From Mycobacterium triplex (GTDB taxonomy: Bacteria; Actinomycetota; Actinomycetes; Mycobacteriales; Mycobacteriaceae), in contig NZ_HG964446.1 in assembly GCF_000689255.1 (NCBI RefSeq), positions 1 to 64,000 on the forward strand: a stretch of DNA of 64,000 nt, in the 5' to 3' direction. The position numbers and the translations under genes are program-made. Under the pieces are notes generated by a model. That model ran no database searches. It was not told where the DNA came from and saw nothing but the letters and a program-made list of their open reading frames with translations. Below, piece after piece: positions 37,520 to 45,137 of the stretch (within the stretch, counting starts at the first letter, position 1; each line of letters begins with the position of its first letter).

Positions 37520-38653
37520 TTAACCGGCCGCCGGCGGACGCGGGATGACGACGGGTCGAATCCCGTACCTGGGGATGGAGCGGCGTAACCGGCGGCCGCC
37601 GGCGCCCAACGGTCCTGCGACACCGCCCGGCCCGCCCGCCGCGGACGATCCGATGTCACTGAGCCCGGTGACCGGCGCCGCCGCTTGAGCTGCAGTGATG
37701 TTGGAGGCGGTGACCCAGCTCGGGGGCACCGACATCGACCCCACCAGATGCGCGTTCCCTACCCGGGCCGATGCGCCGGACCCGCCGGCCAACGAGACGG
37801 TGTTGGATGCCAGGGCGGCAGTCCCGGCGCCTTCGGCGCCGAAGCCGAACTCCTCCAGTCCCGACATGATGGTGGCGCTCGAACCCAAAGCACCCACACC
37901 CACCGCCGATGCCAGGATGGTTTGCGGGTTGAACGGACCGCCGCCAAGCGAACCGGTGATGACCGAGTTGCTGAGAAAGGTGCTCCCCAGAAAGCTTCCC
38001 AGCGCGCTGCTGTTCGACCCGTCCAACAGACCCGTCAGGTAGTCAGTCAAAGATCCTTGGGGTGCCGCGGCCGCCGCGTTGACCGCATGCGAGACGGCCT
38101 CATTTTGTTCGGCCACCGCGTCGGGGGTGGTGGTGGTCCGCGGCGAAGTGAACGGCGTCAGCTGTGCCGCGGAGTTCGACGCCATGGCGTAGCCATTCAT
38201 CGCTCCGGCATCCTGGGCCCACATTTCGGCGTACTGGGCTTCGGCGGCCGCGATCGCCGGCGTGTTTTGGCCGAAGATGTTGGTAGCCACCAAGTTCGCC
38301 AGCAAAGTGCGGTTGGCCGCCACGACAGGCGGGGGCACGGTCATCGCGAACGCAGCCTCGAAAGCCGTCGCGGCCGCGTTGGCCTGCATGCCGGTCTGCT
38401 CGGCCTGCGCGGCAGTGGTGTTGAGCCACGCGATATAGGGCGCGGCCGCAGCGAACATCGACGTCGATGACGGACCGCACCAGCCTGCGCTGATCAGGTC
38501 CCCGATCACCGAGCCGTAAGCTGTTGCTGCCAATCGCATTTCGGCGGCCAGCGCGTACCAGGTGGCGGCAGCCGCCAGCAATGGTCCCGACCCGGGGCCG
38601 GAATACATTCTGGCCGAATTGACTTCCGGCGGTAACGCCGCGAAATTCAGCAT
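37520..38653 (-). CDS. PPE family protein (SVP-type)
   Basis: 377 aa, ATG 38653 with GAGGGAACC upstream. PPE domain starts [19 protein letters not shown], with WCGPSSTSM and [12 protein letters not shown]. It has a canonical SVP motif GSMSVPPSW near residue 310 and the same C-terminal ending [15 protein letters not shown] as the downstream PPE, so the two are tandem duplicates. The 5' leader from the predicted promoter at 38944 is about 280 nt. Promoter sequence links this operon to the nearby two-component system. Confidence 0.93.
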   Translation of the reverse strand: MLNFAALPPEVNSARMYSGPGSGPLLAAAATWYALAAEMRLAATAYGSVIGDLISAGWCGPSSTSMFAAAAPYIAWLNTTAAQAEQTGMQANAAATAFEAAFAMTVPPPVVAANRTLLANLVATNIFGQNTPAIAAAEAQYAEMWAQDAGAMNGYAMASNSAAQLTPFTSPRTTTTPDAVAEQNEAVSHAVNAAAAAPQGSLTDYLTGLLDGSNSSALGSFLGSTFLSNSVITGSLGGGPFNPQTILASAVGVGALGSSATIMSGLEEFGFGAEGAGTAALASNTVSLAGGSGASARVGNAHLVGSMSVPPSWVTASNITAAQAAAPVTGLSDIGSSAAGGPGGVAGPLGAGGRRLRRSIPRYGIRPVVIPRPPAAG

Positions 38654-38943
38654 GGTTCCCTCGCCGACTTACGGAGGGTGGTGGCGTCGGACGGGTGTGG
38701 GAATGACCGGGCACCGGTATCGCCGCCCTGAAAGACAGCGGCGCAACGGTCAGTGTGCATTGGGTTCATCAGCGGTCTCCGTACTGGATGTCGTGAAGCG
38801 CGCGCCTGCGGCCGCGTCGGCGGGTGCTTCACACGGGTCGTTGTGCCGGCCACCGAGCGGACCGTCGCGAATCGATCCGGCTCCGCGGAGAGGGAAAATC
38901 GTCGTCAATCAGCGGTACTAATCGGTGTTGCTCACGGCGCCCG

Positions 38944-38976
38944 AGGCTACAGATTCGTCGCTGAGTCAGCGCTGAG
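38944..38976 (-). promoter_or_regulatory. Response-regulator box and -10 element before the PPE operon
   Basis: On the minus strand a perfect heptamer repeat CTCAGCG-CTGA-CTCAGCG (38976 to 38959), then TAGCCT (38949-38944), a TANNNT -10, again 27 bp from the first repeat base. The best example of the box in the window. Confidence 0.7.
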
Positions 38977-39191
38977 GAATTATTGGAATACGGCCTGTAT
39001 CAGCCGATAGTTTTCCGCCAGAGCGTTCCCCGGCGTGCGTGCTGATGATTTCGGGTGTTTGCTCGGGTCATTCCGCAGCAGTCACGGGGTCGATCGGTCC
39101 GGCTAACACGGCGGGTCACGATCGGCTCGCTCAAGCATGGCCGTCGGCCGGGTTCAGCGATCGTCGCCTCGCCGGGGAACGCACCGCGCAC

Positions 39192-39197
39192 TAAACT
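39192..39197 (+). promoter_or_regulatory. -10 element for a leaderless membrane-protein gene
   Basis: TAAACT, 8 nt before ATG 39206. Confidence 0.5.
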
Positions 39198-39205
39198 TGG
39201 CGCGC

Positions 39206-39748
39206 ATGGCGTCGGTCAGGCCGATCTCCGGGCAGCATGGGATCCGTCAGCACGCGAACAACGAATTCCCTTACCACCCAACTCTTTTAGAGATCGCGCA
39301 ACGGCAACAGGAACTCGACGTCTGGGAGGCGCTGCAGGTCGGCGGCTACGGATTCGCCAAACCCGGCACCATCATCAGCTTCCTGGTCTCGGCGGTGACG
39401 CTGTTTTTCGCGCTCAGCCCGATCCCGCCGAACTGGCCGTGGAACATCCCGCTGGTCATCGTGGCCATCTTCGGGGCGGTGGCGATGGTGGTCTGTGGCC
39501 TCTTGTGGTTCGACACTCCCCAAGCCGGCCCCCGCCCGGAACAGCTGGCGATCGTGCCGTTCGCGCGGGCGGAAAACCTGTACCTGATGAACGGCCAACC
39601 CGTCGAGCCGTATCTCGCGCACTGCGCCTGCCCCGGCTGCGGCGACGAGTCCACCCATCTTGTTCGTCAGCCCGTCGAGGGCGAGCCGGAGTGGTCGACG
39701 GTCACCCGACAGTGCCGCGTCTGCGGTCGGGAATGGGCACAGAATTAG
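39206..39748 (+). CDS. Membrane protein with C-terminal zinc-ribbon-like cysteines
   Basis: 180 aa from ATG 39206 (TANNNT 8 nt upstream); an earlier ATG at 39137 gives an Arg-rich N-terminus that looks non-coding. Two membrane helices, about 54-72 (TIISFLVSAVTLFFALSPI) and 77-98. The C-terminal cytosolic part has CACPGC and later CRVCGREW, two Cys pairs suited to bind zinc. No family was recognised. It may be a small membrane regulator or redox protein. Confidence 0.65.
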   Translation: MASVRPISGQHGIRQHANNEFPYHPTLLEIAQRQQELDVWEALQVGGYGFAKPGTIISFLVSAVTLFFALSPIPPNWPWNIPLVIVAIFGAVAMVVCGLLWFDTPQAGPRPEQLAIVPFARAENLYLMNGQPVEPYLAHCACPGCGDESTHLVRQPVEGEPEWSTVTRQCRVCGREWAQN

Positions 39749-39797
39749 ATTACGGACCGCATCGGATCGAAAACCCAGCGCCCAGAATGTATTTCGG

Positions 39798-40178
39798 CTA
39801 GGAGCAACGCTCGGGCTCGGCCTCGCACAGCGGCGTCGCACCGCGGAAGCGGTAGCGATGCGCCGCCACCCAGCGGTAGATGGCGTTCTGCGCGGCGCCG
39901 ACGCCGGGGATCCGATAGATCCACAGCGGGACACGGGTGCCCAGCGCCGCGGACAGCGCGGCATTCATTGCGTGCGCCCCGGCCAAGATCGCGCCGGAAG
40001 AATCGACCCACCAAGCGGATTCGAGCATTCGGTCGTCGGTGACGCCGAGCCGATCGGCCATCCCGGGGCTCTGCATCGGTTCGATGCGGAGCATCCCCGT
40101 CCGATCCCACCGAACCAACGCGTTGACCGCCCGAGTGCACACCCCGCACCGGCCGTCGAAGACTAGGACGCCGTGCAT
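39798..40178 (-). CDS. DCC-family thiol-disulfide oxidoreductase (DUF393)
   Basis: 126 aa, ATG 40178. It begins with the diagnostic DGRCGVC motif (Asp8, Cys11, Cys14), giving the family its DxxCxxC name, and the C-terminal RWVAAHRYRFRGATPLC typical of the group. Predicted thioredoxin-like fold; the partner is unknown. It ends 49 nt from the convergent plus-strand gene. Confidence 0.82.
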   Translation of the reverse strand: MHGVLVFDGRCGVCTRAVNALVRWDRTGMLRIEPMQSPGMADRLGVTDDRMLESAWWVDSSGAILAGAHAMNAALSAALGTRVPLWIYRIPGVGAAQNAIYRWVAAHRYRFRGATPLCEAEPERCS

Positions 40179-40202
40179 CCTTCGATTGTATTTCCCGCCG
40201 CG

Positions 40203-40505
40203 CTACGCACAATCGGTGCAAATTGGACGCCCCGAGCTGGACAGCACCATTCGGTGTCGGTGCTGAACCAGGAAGCAACTCGAGCAGGTGAACTCGTCGG
40301 ACTGTTGCGGGATCACCGTCACGGCCAATTCCTCTCCGGACAGGTCCGCGCCGGGCAGCTCGAAGAAGTGCACGTCGTTGGGGTCCTCGTCGACGACGGC
40401 CGTGGACGCCCCCGGCAAACTCGGGTCCAGCTCGCGCAACTCGGCCGGGTCCTGGCTTTCGCCGTCGGACATGCGACGTGCGTCGTAATCGCTTGCGGTC
40501 TTCAT
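40203..40505 (-). CDS. DUF4193 zinc-ribbon protein
   Basis: 100 aa from ATG 40505, which has GGAAGG 7 nt upstream; ATG 40511 is too close to that site. It ends with CSSCFLVQHRHRM and CTDC, a four-cysteine zinc ribbon, preceded by the conserved FELPGADLSGEELAV segment. This pattern matches DUF4193 proteins such as Rv2699c, a small protein conserved in actinobacteria. Function unknown. It starts 24 nt from the DCC gene on the same strand. Confidence 0.82.
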   Translation of the reverse strand: MKTASDYDARRMSDGESQDPAELRELDPSLPGASTAVVDEDPNDVHFFELPGADLSGEELAVTVIPQQSDEFTCSSCFLVQHRHRMVLSSSGRPICTDCA

Positions 40506-40662
40506 GGGCATACCTTCCTGCAGAAGTGGCGGGATGACGCACGTCCGATGTACTCCCCCGTGGCACAGGCGGTACCCCGTTCTGCGACGCCCCACACCGT
40601 GTCAAACCTAAGAAAATTGCACGTACGACAATTCGGTGTCTGCAGCGGCCGAGCGAACACGA

Positions 40663-40962
40663 TCAGCTGCTCGGCGGCGGCGCTGGAGCCTTCGAGCCCA
40701 TCGCTACGAGCTGCAGTTCCGCCTGACGGACCCGGCGATGCGCGAAGTTCAGCCAGCCCAGGCCCGCAACGCCGGAGCCGGCTGCAAGAATCGCCGCGAC
40801 CAAGCCGATGCGTACGTCGCCCGCGGCCAACTCGTACACGCCGACGCCGAGTGCAACAACCCCGACCACGACCGCGATCAAGCCGGGGATATTCGCGGTG
40901 TTTTTCAGCGTTTCGCCAGCGTGCTGACGCGTGGTGCGGGCATGGTCAACCGGGTAATTCAT
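40663..40962 (-). CDS. UsfY-like small membrane protein
   Basis: 99 aa, ATG 40962 with GAGGAG upstream. N-terminus PVDHARTTRQHAGETLKN, then two membrane helices (about 27-46 and 52-71), then FAHRRVRQAELQ. The opening PVDHxRTTRxxAGE and the FxHRRxR ending match my memory of UsfY, encoded beside sigF in M. tuberculosis. Its position near rsfB suggests the SigF stress regulon, though no SigF promoter was confirmed. Confidence 0.6.
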   Translation of the reverse strand: MNYPVDHARTTRQHAGETLKNTANIPGLIAVVVGVVALGVGVYELAAGDVRIGLVAAILAAGSGVAGLGWLNFAHRRVRQAELQLVAMGSKAPAPPPSS

Positions 40963-41104
40963 CTCGACTCCTCACGAAACGTGTTGAGTATTAAAACTAT
41001 TCACGGCGCCAGGGTGCCCCTGGTTCAAAGCCGGGCAAACCGGCAGCACACGGGTAACCGCCCGACGCCGTGTCAGGCGGCCGGCGGACGGGTATGCCGC
41101 AGCG

Positions 41105-41779
41105 ATGAATGCTCCCGCTGTCCTGTTCGACGTGGACGGAACCCTGGTCGATTCGAACTATCTGCACGTGTATGCGTGGCAACGAGCCTTTGACGCCGAA
41201 GACATCGCGGTCGCGGCATGGAAGATCCATCGCTGCATCGGTATGGACGGCTCAAAATTGGTGCGCACCCTTTCCGGCGACGCCCCTGAGGAGTTCCGGG
41301 ACCGGCTCAGCGATGCGCACAGCCGCTACTACCGGGAGACCTCGCCCCTGCTGGCGCCGCTACCGGGTGCCCGGGAGTTGCTGCACCGCGTCGCCGATCT
41401 GGGCCTGCAGGTAGTCCTGGCCAGTTCGGCGCCCGAGGACGAACTCGAGATGCTGCGTAAGGTGCTCGAGTGTGACGACGTGATCGCGGCAACGACGTCG
41501 TCGCGCGACGTCGACACCGCCAAACCCGAGCCGGGCATCGTGCAAGTAGCACTGGATCGAGCGGGGGTGACGTCGGGGGACGCGGTATTCGTCGGCGACA
41601 GCGTCTGGGATGCCCACGCCGCCAAGGCTGCTGAAGTGCCATGCATCGGGGTGTGCAGCGGCGGCATCGCCGATGCCGAACTGCAAGCGGCCGGCGCGTC
41701 TCCGATCTTCGCCGACCCGCAGGGCCTGCTCGATCAGCTGGAGTCCACCCGCATCGGCACGCTGGCGCCCGGTCGCTGA
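41105..41779 (+). CDS. HAD-family phosphatase (phosphoglycolate-phosphatase-like)
   Basis: 224 aa, ATG 41105. HAD motif I is LFDVDGTLVDSN (Asp9 nucleophile, Asp11), motif II VVLASSAPEDE, motif III Lys in DTAKPEPGI, motif IV FVGDSVWDAHAAK. The cap domain is of the alpha-helical C1 type (residues about 15-85), which places it with phosphoglycolate phosphatases and beta-phosphoglucomutases. The substrate cannot be determined. It is divergent from the UsfY-like gene. Confidence 0.85.
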   Translation: MNAPAVLFDVDGTLVDSNYLHVYAWQRAFDAEDIAVAAWKIHRCIGMDGSKLVRTLSGDAPEEFRDRLSDAHSRYYRETSPLLAPLPGARELLHRVADLGLQVVLASSAPEDELEMLRKVLECDDVIAATTSSRDVDTAKPEPGIVQVALDRAGVTSGDAVFVGDSVWDAHAAKAAEVPCIGVCSGGIADAELQAAGASPIFADPQGLLDQLESTRIGTLAPGR

Positions 41780-41815
41780 CTAATCGCCGTGGGTGCGCAG
41801 CGAAAGCGGCAGCAG

Positions 41816-42280
41816 CTACCAAAAGCAGGTGAACAGCGCGAGCGCACAGGCTCCCGCGATCAGCCCCGCCGTGGTCCCGGCCACCGCGACGAAGACGATG
41901 ACCGTCACCCCGGTCAGCGCCAGCCCGAGCAGCGCCAGCCCCGCATAGGCACACCGGTGTGCGGCCGACACCAGTACCTGCAGGCGATGTCGCCGGAACA
42001 GCAGGCGATGAATGCCGACGGGAGTGATCAGCAGCACCGTTGCGCCCACCGAACAGCCCACCGTCGCCAGAAACACCGCCCGCATCTCGCTACTGAGAAC
42101 GTCGAAGCGTTGTTGGAACGGCAGCGTCAGCAGGAAACCGGTCAGCAGTTGGACGCCGGTCTGCACCACGCGCAGTTCCTGCAACAGGCTGTTCCAGTTG
42201 CGGTCCAGCCGCTCGGTTTCGCTCTCGCCGCGCGTATCGCGGTCCCATCGCTGGTCGTCTTCCGGGTGGTCGACATCCAT
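41816..42280 (-). CDS. DUF6328-like membrane protein
   Basis: 154 aa, ATG 42280. An acidic N-terminus (about 25 residues) is followed by ERLDRNWNSLLQELRVVQTG and VQLLTGFLLTLPFQQRF, the pattern of DUF6328 membrane proteins, then three more hydrophobic helices. Four membrane segments in all. It begins 20 nt after rsfB on the same strand, so it is probably co-transcribed. Function unknown. Confidence 0.72.
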   Translation of the reverse strand: MDVDHPEDDQRWDRDTRGESETERLDRNWNSLLQELRVVQTGVQLLTGFLLTLPFQQRFDVLSSEMRAVFLATVGCSVGATVLLITPVGIHRLLFRRHRLQVLVSAAHRCAYAGLALLGLALTGVTVIVFVAVAGTTAGLIAGACALALFTCFW

Positions 42281-42299
42281 GTGCGGCGATCGCGCGACG

Positions 42300-42668
42300 T
42301 CAGCTGTTGAGCTTGCCGTCTCGCACGGCGGTCAACGCGTCATCCAGCGTCGGGTACAGCGGGAACGTCTTGTCCAGACCGGTCAGGTGAATCGGGCGTC
42401 TGGTCGCCGGACCCCGCGCGACCACGCCGAACTCCGCGGTCTTGCCGAGTTTCTCGTACGTCGCCGCCAGGATCTTCAGCCCGACCGAGCCGAGGAACTC
42501 CACCGCGGACAGGTCGATGACTAGCGCCGTCGGCCCTTCCGCAACGACTGCACCAATGGCTTGCTCCAGGGCCGGAGCGGTGACCAAATCGATTTCACCG
42601 CTGACACTGACCACGGAGACCCCATCGTGGTCCGCAACCAACGTGGTAATCGAATCAGGAGCTGACAA
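42300..42668 (-). CDS. rsfB: Anti-sigma-factor antagonist RsfB (STAS domain)
   Basis: 122 aa, ATG 42668. STAS domain with the phosphorylatable serine at 61 in VEFLGSVGLKIL, the position reported for M. tuberculosis RsfB (Rv3687c). The unphosphorylated form binds the anti-sigma factor UsfX and so frees SigF. It is divergent from the stressosome operon across 159 nt. That context suggests that the stressosome phosphatase may act on RsfB here. Confidence 0.92.
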   Translation of the reverse strand: MSAPDSITTLVADHDGVSVVSVSGEIDLVTAPALEQAIGAVVAEGPTALVIDLSAVEFLGSVGLKILAATYEKLGKTAEFGVVARGPATRRPIHLTGLDKTFPLYPTLDDALTAVRDGKLNS

Positions 42669-42827
42669 TGGCGATCCTTCGTCCGGGTCTTAAGTGTGGT
42701 GCAAGCCTAACCTGCCTTGCGAACTGCGAGAAGAAGAAGACCTCAATACCTGCCCCGCGTCCAATCACGCTAGTCTCCCCATAGACCCTGCGCACTGCGG
42801 AGCGCGACTCGGCACCCGGGAGGCCAG

Positions 42828-43709
42828 ATGTCAGATTCCAGCAGCACCGGCACCACGGCAAGCATCTCGAGCGAAGGTCTGCTTCCGCAGTTGGTGCAGC
42901 ATCTCCGGCAGAATCGCACCAACCTGCGCGAGGAATGGGCCCGCCGCATCACCGAGGCGGAGCTGCTGACCGCGATGACGCCCGAGGAGATTTTCTCCGA
43001 GGCGACCGCGGTGTACGACAACTACGTCGAGGTGCTCGAGACCGGTAGCGTCGAGGCGCTGCAGGACTACGCTCGCGACCTGTCCGAACGCATCATCCCG
43101 CGGGGTGTGGAAACCGATGAGGTGCTCGGCATCGTGCTGCTGCTGCGTGACGTGCTGGCGCGCTCGCTGTTCGAGAAGTACCAAACCGAGTTCGACATGC
43201 TGAACCGGGTGCTGGACGCCTACGAGCCCGCGGCCAACCGCATCGCCAACACCGTGGGCGTGAGCTTCGTGCAGGAACGCGAACGCATCATTCGCCAGCA
43301 GCAGGAGGCTATTCGCGAGCTGTCCACGCCGGTGCTGCAGGTGCGCGAGCAGCTGCTGATTCTGCCGATCATCGGTGTGCTGGACAGCCAGCGCGCCCGG
43401 CAGGTCACCGAGCAGCTGCTGAGAGCCATCCGCGCCAACCGCGCGAAAGTCGTCGTCATCGACATCACCGGTGTACCGACCATCGACTCCACCGTGGCCA
43501 ACCACCTGGTGCAGACGGTCGATGCGTCCGGCCTGATGGGTGCGAGCGTGATCATCACCGGCCTGTCCTCGGAGATCGCCCTGACGCTGGTGACGATCGG
43601 ACTGGATCTGTCGAAGATGAACGCCGTCGGTGACCTGCAGGGTGGTATCGAAGAAGCCGAGCGGCTGCTCGGCTACGAAGTCACGCGTACCGGCGAGCTG
43701 ACCGGGTGA
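42828..43709 (+). CDS. rsbR: Stressosome scaffold protein RsbR
   Basis: 293 aa, ATG 42828 with GGGAGG upstream. N-terminal non-haem-globin-like sensor half (about 15-150, LREEWARRITEAELLTAMTP in its first part), linker helix VQERERIIRQQQEAIRELS, then a STAS domain with PVLQVREQLLILPIIGVLDS and the phosphorylation loop VPTIDSTVANHL near residue 218. This is the RsbR/RsbRA architecture. It assembles with RsbS into the 1.8-MDa stressosome in Bacillus. First gene of a five-gene operon. Confidence 0.9.
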   Translation: MSDSSSTGTTASISSEGLLPQLVQHLRQNRTNLREEWARRITEAELLTAMTPEEIFSEATAVYDNYVEVLETGSVEALQDYARDLSERIIPRGVETDEVLGIVLLLRDVLARSLFEKYQTEFDMLNRVLDAYEPAANRIANTVGVSFVQERERIIRQQQEAIRELSTPVLQVREQLLILPIIGVLDSQRARQVTEQLLRAIRANRAKVVVIDITGVPTIDSTVANHLVQTVDASGLMGASVIITGLSSEIALTLVTIGLDLSKMNAVGDLQGGIEEAERLLGYEVTRTGELTG

Positions 43710-43731
43710 GCGCAACGAGCACGGGCGCCGT

Positions 43732-44121
43732 ATGCCAGTACCCATTCTGAAACAGGGATCGATTCTTATCGCTTCGGTGCAGGCCGCACTCACCGACTCG
43801 GACGCCGAACGGCTGCGCTACGACCTGATGGAGCGGGTCAGCCAATTCCGCGCGCAGGGCATCATCGTGGATGTCACTGCCATCGACGTGATGGATTCGT
43901 TCGCGGCCCGGTCGCTGCGCACGATCGCACACATGACACGGCTGCGCGGCGCCGACACCGTGATCGTGGGGCTGCAGCCGGAAGTGGCCTTTGCGATGGT
44001 TCAACTGGGTCTCGCGTTCGACGACATGAACACCGCGTTGGATCTTGAGGAGGGCCTTGCGCTCCTGAATCGCCAACGGGGAGTGGGGAAACCGATGATC
44101 GGGCGCGACGGTGGCGGCTGA
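43732..44121 (+). CDS. rsbS: Stressosome scaffold protein RsbS
   Basis: 129 aa, ATG 43732, 22 nt after rsbR. A single STAS domain beginning PILKQGSILIASVQAALTDSD, the RsbS signature, with phosphorylation loop AIDVMDSFAARSL (Ser56). It forms the core of the stressosome with RsbR and holds RsbT until phosphorylated. Its 3' end overlaps rsbT by 11 nt. Confidence 0.9.
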   Translation: MPVPILKQGSILIASVQAALTDSDAERLRYDLMERVSQFRAQGIIVDVTAIDVMDSFAARSLRTIAHMTRLRGADTVIVGLQPEVAFAMVQLGLAFDDMNTALDLEEGLALLNRQRGVGKPMIGRDGGG

Positions 44122-44521
44122 CGTTGTCGTCGACATCAATAATTCCGACGACATCGTCGAAGCCCGCAAGGCCGGACATCAGCTCGCACTCGACCTCGGG
44201 TTTTCGCTGACCGACGTAACGATGATCTCCACGGCCATCTCCGAGATCGCCAGAAACATCACCAGCTACGCGGGCCGCGGCACGGTACGGGTCATGGTCG
44301 CGGACCGCGAGAACCGTCAGGCGCTGGTCGTCCGCGCCGAGGACGACGGTCCGGGCATCGCCGACATCGAGCGCGCGATGGAGGACGGGTACTCCACCGG
44401 TCGCGGGCTGGGTATGGGCCTGCCCGGGGCACGCCGTTTGATGGACCGGCTGATCGTGGAATCCGCACTCGGCAAGGGAACGGTCATCGAGATGTGGAAA
44501 TGGGTACCGGGGCGTGCGTGA
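44111..44521 (+). CDS. rsbT: Switch serine kinase RsbT
   Basis: 136 aa, GTG 44111 inside the end of rsbS. HATPase domain with N-box STAISEIARNITSYA, G1 EDDGPGI and G2 GRGLGMGLPGARRLMD, all in the RsbT form. After stress it phosphorylates RsbS and RsbR and leaves the stressosome to activate the RsbU-type phosphatase encoded two genes downstream. The 3' end overlaps rsbX by 8 nt. Confidence 0.92.
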   Translation: MAADVVVDINNSDDIVEARKAGHQLALDLGFSLTDVTMISTAISEIARNITSYAGRGTVRVMVADRENRQALVVRAEDDGPGIADIERAMEDGYSTGRGLGMGLPGARRLMDRLIVESALGKGTVIEMWKWVPGRA

Positions 44522-45137
44522 AAACGGTCGACTAGGGCCGATCGAGTGGGCGAACGCGGGGCGCCCACTGCCCGGCGAGAACACCAGCGGCGATCGAAAG
44601 ATCGCGGTCGCGCTGGACGACGCCGCCGTGTTCGGGGTGATCGACGGCCTCGGTCACGGTCCTGCCGCCGCGAGCGCCGCGATGCGGGCCGTCGATGCGG
44701 TCCAGCGGGCCTCCGGCGAACGGCTCGAAGTCTTGATCCAGCTGTGCCACCGAGTGTTGGCCGGGACCAGAGGCGTCGCGATGACCTTGGCGCGGGTGGA
44801 TTTCGAGGCCAGAACACTCACCTGGACCGGGGTGGGAAACGTCAGAGCCAACCTCGTGTCCAAGGACGCGACCGGTGTCCGCATCCGATCCAGTGCGCGA
44901 CTCGCCGCCGGCATCGTCGGCTATCGCATCCCGGAAATCAGGCCTGCTCAGGTGGTTTCACTGCGGGTCGGCGACCTGATCGTGCTAGCCAGCGACGGCA
45001 TCGCGGAGGATCATCTAGACCATATCGATTTCGCCGCTTCGGCCACGGTGATCGCCGACCACATTCTGACCAAACACGCGAAGGAAACCGACGACGCCAT
45101 GGTGCTCACAGCGCGTCACCGCGGGGCCTCGACATGA
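44514..45137 (+). CDS. rsbX: Stressosome phosphatase RsbX
   Basis: 207 aa, GTG 44514. Short PP2C-type phosphatase domain without sensor part: VIDGLGHGPAAASAA, LARVDFEARTLTWTGVGNVR, LIVLASDGIAEDHLD and ETDDAMVLT carry the metal aspartates. RsbX resets the stressosome by dephosphorylating RsbS and RsbR. Its stop overlaps the next ATG (ATGA). Confidence 0.88.
   Translation: MRENGRLGPIEWANAGRPLPGENTSGDRKIAVALDDAAVFGVIDGLGHGPAAASAAMRAVDAVQRASGERLEVLIQLCHRVLAGTRGVAMTLARVDFEARTLTWTGVGNVRANLVSKDATGVRIRSSARLAAGIVGYRIPEIRPAQVVSLRVGDLIVLASDGIAEDHLDHIDFAASATVIADHILTKHAKETDDAMVLTARHRGAST

Larger units (their letters stand above)
38654..39205. other. PPE leader and divergent intergenic region
   Basis: 552 nt. 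The minus-strand half (38654-38937) is the predicted untranslated leader of the PPE operon. It starts with a five-codon leaderless mini-frame (GTG 38935 to TAG 38918). The block 38936-38986 is about 84 percent identical by eye to the promoter of the COG4705-like gene at 31561. The rest shows no gene; the promoter of the next plus-strand gene lies at 39192. Confidence 0.6.

Noticed and set aside
42690..42725. Possible IdeR iron box near CCTAACCTG
   Set aside because: Only one half matches the TTAGGTTAGGCTAACCTAA consensus well; the other half is poor.
44546..45133. N-terminal extension of the RsbU-type protein in the same open frame
   Set aside because: This part overlaps rsbX in another frame and is Arg-rich; the ATG at 45134 overlaps the rsbX stop in the usual ATGA form and starts the RsbU_N domain.
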